A stretch of DNA of 64,000 nucleotides. Origin: Shinella sp. PSBB067. GTDB lineage: Bacteria; Pseudomonadota; Alphaproteobacteria; Rhizobiales; Rhizobiaceae. Shown in pieces: positions 59,650 to 64,000 of this stretch. The notes under the pieces were generated by a model. That model was not told the DNA's origin, did not search any database, and saw only the letters and a program-made list of their open reading frames with translations. Numbering within the stretch: position 1 is the first letter of the stretch; each line of letters starts with the position of its first letter. The DNA lies in NCBI RefSeq assembly GCF_016839145.1, contig NZ_CP069302.1, forward strand, positions 62,001-126,000, read 5' to 3'. Both the position numbers and the translations under genes were made by a program.

Positions 59650-60399
59650 ATGCAGCGCAAGACGGCAATCATCACCGGCGCGGGCGCCGAAGACGGCATC
59701 GGCTTCGCCTGCGCGCGCAGCCTCGCGGAGGAGGGCTTCCACGTCCATCTCGTGGCGACAAGCGCGCGTATCCTTGCCCGCGCCGAGGAACTGCGGGCCG
59801 CGGGTCTTTCCGCCACCGGCCATCTCTGCGACCTGACCTCCAGGGCGGCGGTCGCGGCGTTGCGGCAGGAAACGGGGCCGGCGGCGGTGCTCGTCAACAA
59901 TGCGGGCATGGGCAGCCTCGCCCAGCCGGCGCTCCAGCGGGAATTCGTCGAGCTGGAGGAGGAGGACTGGGACCGCGGCATCTCCGTCAGCCTCAAGACG
60001 GCCTTCCTCGCGACCCGCATCTACCTGCCGGACATGCTGGCGGACGGCTATGGCCGCGTGGTCAACGTCGCCTCGGTGACCGGCCCCTATGTCGCCAATC
60101 GCGGCGAGGCGGCCTATTCCGCCGCCAAGGCCGGCATGGTCGGCATGACCCATGCGCTGGCGCTCGAAGCCGGCCCGAGCGGCGTGACGGTCAACGCCGT
60201 TGCTCCCGGCTGGATCGACACCGGCGCCTCCACGGAGGAGGAGCGCCGTGCGGCGAAAGCAACGCCGTGCGGGCGGGCCGGTCGGCCGGGCGAAGTCGCG
60301 GCCGCGGTCGCCTTCCTCGCTTCCCCTAAGGCGAGCTACATCAACGGCGCGGTTCTCGTCGTGGACGGGGGCAATATCCTTCAGGAGGCCAAGCACTAG
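59650..60399 (+). CDS. Short-chain dehydrogenase/reductase (SDR)
   Basis: 249 residues. Cofactor loop TGAGAEDGIGFACA, NNAG (LVNNAGMG), catalytic SVTG and YxxxK (AYSAAKAG), and PGWIDTGA. The two SDR genes form a two-gene unit and probably catalyse successive steps of one polyol or hydroxy-acid pathway. The substrate is not readable. Confidence 0.88.
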   Translation: MQRKTAIITGAGAEDGIGFACARSLAEEGFHVHLVATSARILARAEELRAAGLSATGHLCDLTSRAAVAALRQETGPAAVLVNNAGMGSLAQPALQREFVELEEEDWDRGISVSLKTAFLATRIYLPDMLADGYGRVVNVASVTGPYVANRGEAAYSAAKAGMVGMTHALALEAGPSGVTVNAVAPGWIDTGASTEEERRAAKATPCGRAGRPGEVAAAVAFLASPKASYINGAVLVVDGGNILQEAKH

Positions 60400-60531
60400 G
60401 TGGGCCTTCACCCGTCAGCGCTGAAGGACGCCGAATCCCGCCGGAAAGGCCGGGGCCGGCAGAAGGCACCAGGCGGCTGCCAAACCGTGATGTGAGCGGG
60501 ATGATGCGGATTGCGGGCAGACGGCTGGCGG

Positions 60532-61566
60532 CTAGGCGAAGACATGCGCCTTGCCGGTGACGTCGAGGCGCACGAGATTGCCGGCCGCCGGCAGGGCGAC
60601 GCTGGAGGTCTTCAGCGTGATCGGCGGAAGCGCCGCGTCGGCGAGCGCGACGGATATGGTGCAGACGGCGCCGCCGAACTGCACATCCACCACGCGCCCG
60701 CCGTTCAGCGGCGTCACGTCCTCGACGGCGACGCGGATCTGCTCCGGCCGCAGCATGATCTCCGCCTTGCCCGTGTGGTTGCCGTCGACGGCCACGCGGC
60801 CGAGCGCGCAATCGGCGAAACCGTCGCGGACGATGGCCGGCAGCAGCACGGCGTCGCCGAGGAACAGGGCCGTCTCGCGGTCGCGCGGCTGGCGATAGAG
60901 TGTCTGCGGCGCGCCCGCCTGGACGAGCCGGCCGGCGCGCAGCACCGCCACCTGGTCGGCGAAGGAGAGGGCTTCGGACTGGTCGTGGGTCACCAGGATC
61001 GCCGTTATGCCGGCCGCATGGAGCACGCGCGCCACCGCCTTGCGCATGTTCTCGCGCAGGCTCGTGTCGAGGGCGGAGAAAGGCTCGTCGAGCAGCATCA
61101 GGCGCGGCCGGCGGCCCAGCGCGCGGGCGAGCGCCACGCGCTGCTGCTGGCCGCCGGAGAGCTGGTGCGGCCGGCGTGTCGCCATCGCGGCATCGAGCTC
61201 CACCATTTCGAGGAGCTCGGCGATGCGCCGCGTCCGGTCCGTCGCGCCGCGCTCGAAACCGAAGGCGATGTTGTCGGCGACGCTCAGATGCGGGAAGAGG
61301 GCGCCGTCCTGCGAGACGATCCCGATGCCGCGCTTGTGCGCGGGAATGCCGGCCGGACCGTCGGCAAGCAGCTTGCCGTCGAAGCGCACGCGGCCGGTAT
61401 CGGGGAATTCGAAGCCGGCGATGATGCGCAGGAGCGTCGTCTTGCCCGATCCCGAAGGGCCGACCACCGCCGTGCGGCCGCCGGCCATGACCGACAGGTT
61501 GACCCGGTCCAGCGCCTGCACCGTCCCGTAGCGCCGGCTGATGTCTTCCAGATCGAGCAGCGTCAT
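60532..61566 (-). CDS. Ferric iron ABC transporter ATPase (FbpC-like)
   Basis: 344 residues, start overlapping the permease stop (ATGA). Walker [12 protein letters not shown], signature [15 protein letters not shown], Walker [13 protein letters not shown] and switch VTHDQSEAL, then a TOBE-like C-terminal domain. The fused two-domain permease and a FbpA-like binding protein next to it identify an iron(III) or similar importer. Confidence 0.9.
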   Translation of the reverse strand: MTLLDLEDISRRYGTVQALDRVNLSVMAGGRTAVVGPSGSGKTTLLRIIAGFEFPDTGRVRFDGKLLADGPAGIPAHKRGIGIVSQDGALFPHLSVADNIAFGFERGATDRTRRIAELLEMVELDAAMATRRPHQLSGGQQQRVALARALGRRPRLMLLDEPFSALDTSLRENMRKAVARVLHAAGITAILVTHDQSEALSFADQVAVLRAGRLVQAGAPQTLYRQPRDRETALFLGDAVLLPAIVRDGFADCALGRVAVDGNHTGKAEIMLRPEQIRVAVEDVTPLNGGRVVDVQFGGAVCTISVALADAALPPITLKTSSVALPAAGNLVRLDVTGKAHVFA

Positions 61567-63161
61567 TGGCCGGTCGTCCTCTTCGATTGAGCGTGAAGCA
61601 GCAGTGTGAGCGGCAGGGAAAGCGCCACCATCATGACCGCGTAGGGCGCGGCGGCGACATAGTCGATCTCGCTTGTCAGCGACCAGAAACGCGTGGCGAG
61701 GGTCTCCACGCCGATCGGCGCCAGCATGAGCGTTGCCGTCAGCTCGTTGATGATGCCGAGCGCGACGAGGGCGATGCCGGCGGCGGCGCCCGGCGCGGCG
61801 AGCCGGAGGGTGACCTGCCGCACCGCCTGCCCGGGGGTGCGCCCGAGCGCCATCGCCGCCCGCTCCAGCTCGACGGGCGCCTGCGCGATGCTGGCCCTCA
61901 GCCCGACCATCGCGCGCGGCAGGAAGAGGAGGATGTAGCCGGCCAGCAGCATGGCGAAGGTCTGGTAGAGCGGCAGCAGGAAGCGAACCGTGATCGATGC
62001 CAGTGCCAGCGCCACCACCACGCCGGGCAGCGAGCCGATATAATAGTGGCAGGCTTCGAGGAGCCTCTGGAGCCGGCCGGGTGCGCGCACCGAAAGCCAG
62101 GCCATGGGAATGGCGGCGAGGGTCGCCAGGATGCCGCCGGCCAGCGCGAGGACGACGGTCTGCAGGACCGCACGCGCCACGCCGCCCGTCCAGATGTCGA
62201 GCCCGCCGAGCCAGAGCCAGCGGCAGAGCGTGGTGAGCGGCACGCCGAGCGTCAGGGCGGCAAGGCCGGCCGGCAGCAGCATGACGGGCAGCCTGAGCCG
62301 GCCGAGCCTGCGCCGGTCTGTCGGCCTTGCCGCGCCGGAGCCGACGCGGGCATAGCGCTCGTTGCCGCGCAGGAGCACCTCGAGGCCGAGCAGCAGCAGG
62401 CAGCCCGTCACCAGCACGCCGCCGATCATGTTGGCGGCCGGGCTGTTGTAGGAGGACTGGAACTGGTCGACGATGGCGGTGGCCAGCGTGTCGAAGCGGA
62501 TCATGGCGAAGAGGCCGTATTCCGACAGGAGATGCAGGGCGATCAGCAGCGAGCCGCCGCAGATGGCGATGCGAAGCTGCGGAAGGACCACGCGGAAGAA
62601 GACCGCGGCGGGGGCATGGCCGAGCGAGGCGGCGGCGTCCTCCACGGCCGGGTCCAGCCGGCGCAGGGCCGCGGCGACCGGCAGATAGAGAAACGGATAA
62701 TAGGCGAGGACGGCGACGAAGACGCCGCTTGCCAGCCCCCGCATGCTCGGCACGAGGCTGATCCACGCATAGCTGTGGACGAAGGCCGGCACGGCCAGCG
62801 GCGTTATCGCAAGCCAGGCCCAGAGGCGGGGAAAGGGGATGTCGGTGCGTTCCGTCAGCCAGGCGAGCCCGACGGCGACGGCGATCGACAGCGGGATGGT
62901 GAAGATCTCCAGATAGATCGTGCTGAGGACCAGTTCCCCGACGCGGGGGCGGAAGACGAGTGCCCTGACCGTTTCCCAGCCGACGTCGTAGGTCACGAGG
63001 GCGATGAAGCCGAGCGGAACGAGGCTGAACAGCGCCACCAGCATGGCCAGCGCCACGACGGGCGCATAGGGGATGCGGGCGGTGCGCCGCCTGCGCGCCG
63101 CCGGCCAGGCCCCGTTGAGGGTTTGCGCTGTATTTTCCTGCAACAAGGCTCGTGCCTTCAT
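61563..63161 (-). CDS. Ferric iron ABC transporter permease, fused double domain (FbpB-like)
   Basis: 532 residues, about twelve membrane helices and two EAA loops ([24 protein letters not shown] and [21 protein letters not shown]), so both permease halves are in one chain, as in FbpB. The ATG at 63161 is the first that keeps the N-terminus conserved in length, but no good ribosome-binding site precedes it, so the start is less certain. It is divergent from the binding-protein gene. Confidence 0.88.
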   Translation of the reverse strand: MKARALLQENTAQTLNGAWPAARRRRTARIPYAPVVALAMLVALFSLVPLGFIALVTYDVGWETVRALVFRPRVGELVLSTIYLEIFTIPLSIAVAVGLAWLTERTDIPFPRLWAWLAITPLAVPAFVHSYAWISLVPSMRGLASGVFVAVLAYYPFLYLPVAAALRRLDPAVEDAAASLGHAPAAVFFRVVLPQLRIAICGGSLLIALHLLSEYGLFAMIRFDTLATAIVDQFQSSYNSPAANMIGGVLVTGCLLLLGLEVLLRGNERYARVGSGAARPTDRRRLGRLRLPVMLLPAGLAALTLGVPLTTLCRWLWLGGLDIWTGGVARAVLQTVVLALAGGILATLAAIPMAWLSVRAPGRLQRLLEACHYYIGSLPGVVVALALASITVRFLLPLYQTFAMLLAGYILLFLPRAMVGLRASIAQAPVELERAAMALGRTPGQAVRQVTLRLAAPGAAAGIALVALGIINELTATLMLAPIGVETLATRFWSLTSEIDYVAAAPYAVMMVALSLPLTLLLHAQSKRTTGQ

Positions 63162-63417
63162 GCCATGACAAGGAGGCGGCCCCCATCGTCCCGGTGACGA
63201 CAGGCGGCCTGACCCTGCCCTAAGGATTTCTTGAGTAAAACGCAATGGTTTGTGATGCCGCACGCGTTTTCGGTGACTTGCGGCGGCGAAATCGCGCGCC
63301 GCGCAGGGGACTCGTCCGGACCGGCGTGCTATAAGTGGAGTATGAATGGATAGTTTTTCGGCCCCGCCGATTCTGGTAGCGACGGGCGATACGGCACATC
63401 TCGTGAAGGAGAAGAAC

Positions 63418-64000
63418 ATGACCAAGTCGATCCCGATGGTGTTGGCGGCGCTCTCGCTCGCGGCGTCCATGTCCCTTGCGCCCGTCGCCCGCGCGCAGGG
63501 GGCGGAGGAGCTGGTGGTCTACAACGCCCAGCACGAAGCGCTCGGCAATGCCTGGATCGAGGCTTTCACGAAGGAGACGGGCATAAAGGTCGTTGTGCGC
63601 AAGGGCAGCGACATGCAGCTCGCCAACCTGATCCTGGAAGAGGGCGACCTCTCTCCCGCCGATGTCTTCCTGACGGAGAATTCCCCGGCGATGGTGCTGC
63701 TCGACGAGGCCGGCCATTTCGCCCCCGTCGAGAAGGAGACGCTCGACCAGGTGCCGGCGGAGTACCGTCCGGCGGACGGCATGTGGACCGGCATCGCCGC
63801 CCGCTCCACGGTCTTCGCCTATGACAGGACGAAGCTCACCGAGGACAAGCTGCCGAAGTCGCTGCTCGACCTCGCCGATCCCGCCTGGAAGGGCCGCTGG
63901 GGCGCCTCGCCGGCCGGCGCGGACTTCCAGGCCATCATGGGCGCGCTGCTGCAGTTGAAGGGCGAGGAGACGACGGCGAACTGGCTCGGCGCGATGAAGG
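63418..64000 (+). CDS. Ferric iron-binding periplasmic protein (FbpA-like), 3' partial
   Basis: The ATG at 63418 follows GAAGGAGAAGAAC, and the frame is open to the window end (194 residues seen; family length about 340). A signal peptide ends near residue 27 (VARAQ-GA). The mature start [16 protein letters not shown] and later [11 protein letters not shown] are typical of FbpA/FutA iron-binding proteins. It is divergent from its permease and ATPase genes; the 255-bp gap has an AT-rich stretch (63331-63358) likely to hold promoter elements, but I see no clear iron-regulator box. Confidence 0.9.
   Translation, partial: MTKSIPMVLAALSLAASMSLAPVARAQGAEELVVYNAQHEALGNAWIEAFTKETGIKVVVRKGSDMQLANLILEEGDLSPADVFLTENSPAMVLLDEAGHFAPVEKETLDQVPAEYRPADGMWTGIAARSTVFAYDRTKLTEDKLPKSLLDLADPAWKGRWGASPAGADFQAIMGALLQLKGEETTANWLGAMK

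Noticed and set aside
63162..63470. N-terminal extension of the iron permease
   Set aside because: The extra 103 residues are Arg-rich, lack membrane character and overlap the divergent binding-protein gene.

Overview
The window reads as high-GC alphaproteobacterial DNA, most likely from the Rhizobiaceae (an Ensifer, Rhizobium or Shinella relative). The reasons are dense short-gap operons, many periplasmic solute-binding proteins and ABC importers, the gene repertoire, and several copies of a palindromic mosaic repeat that resembles the Rhizobium-specific intergenic mosaic elements (RIME). I see no rRNA, tRNA, CRISPR array, phage or replication gene. The content is catabolic and transport-rich, as on a chromid or an accessory chromosomal region.

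Layout. 1-7.8 kb: the 3' part of a dimethylglycine/sarcosine dehydrogenase-like flavoprotein, a LacI regulator, then a compact operon encoding a membrane di-iron hydroxylase (sterol desaturase superfamily), a Rieske ferredoxin, a periplasmic sugar-type binding protein, a ferredoxin-reductase-like flavoprotein and a TIM-barrel isomerase. Together they look like a three-component hydroxylase pathway of unknown substrate. 7.8-9.2 kb: a mosaic repeat and an IS110-family element, bracketed by an 18-bp perfect inverted repeat. 9.2-14.2 kb: a GntR regulator divergent from 5-oxoprolinase genes (pxpA, fused pxpBC) and a biotin carboxylase-BCCP fusion. 14.3-18.3 kb: an agmatine-to-putrescine module (aguA, aguB) with a polyamine-type binding protein and a LuxR-type regulator.

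18.3-25.1 kb: one gene for a roughly 2,256-residue protein made almost wholly of about 275 octapeptide repeats with a strict higher-order register. This is the most unusual object here. 25.3-33.7 kb: an operon read leftwards, comprising an XRE-cupin regulator, a polyamine/opine-type ABC importer, an FAD amine oxidase, a cupin and a trimethylamine-dehydrogenase-like flavoprotein, probably for uptake and oxidation of an N-substituted amine. 33.8-40.8 kb: a fructoside operon (LacI, binding protein, two permeases, GH32 hydrolase, ATPase). 40.9-42.3 kb: an MFS symporter.

42.5-47.7 kb: cyoABCD ubiquinol oxidase and a SURF1 protein. 47.7-55.8 kb: the potassium-ATPase operon kdpFABCDE with an extra leader microprotein, ending in a clear intrinsic terminator. 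56.1-58.8 kb: a siderophore-type ABC importer without a binding protein. 58.9-60.4 kb: two short-chain dehydrogenases. 60.5-64 kb: a ferric-iron ABC importer (ATPase and fused permease) divergent from its binding protein, which is cut by the window end.

Two themes recur. Mosaic repeats enter coding sequence: one is translated in frame inside the ferredoxin reductase and a half copy supplies the end of the LuxR gene. Also, several regulators have convincing palindromic sites nearby. All functional calls are from reading the sequence; no database search was run.
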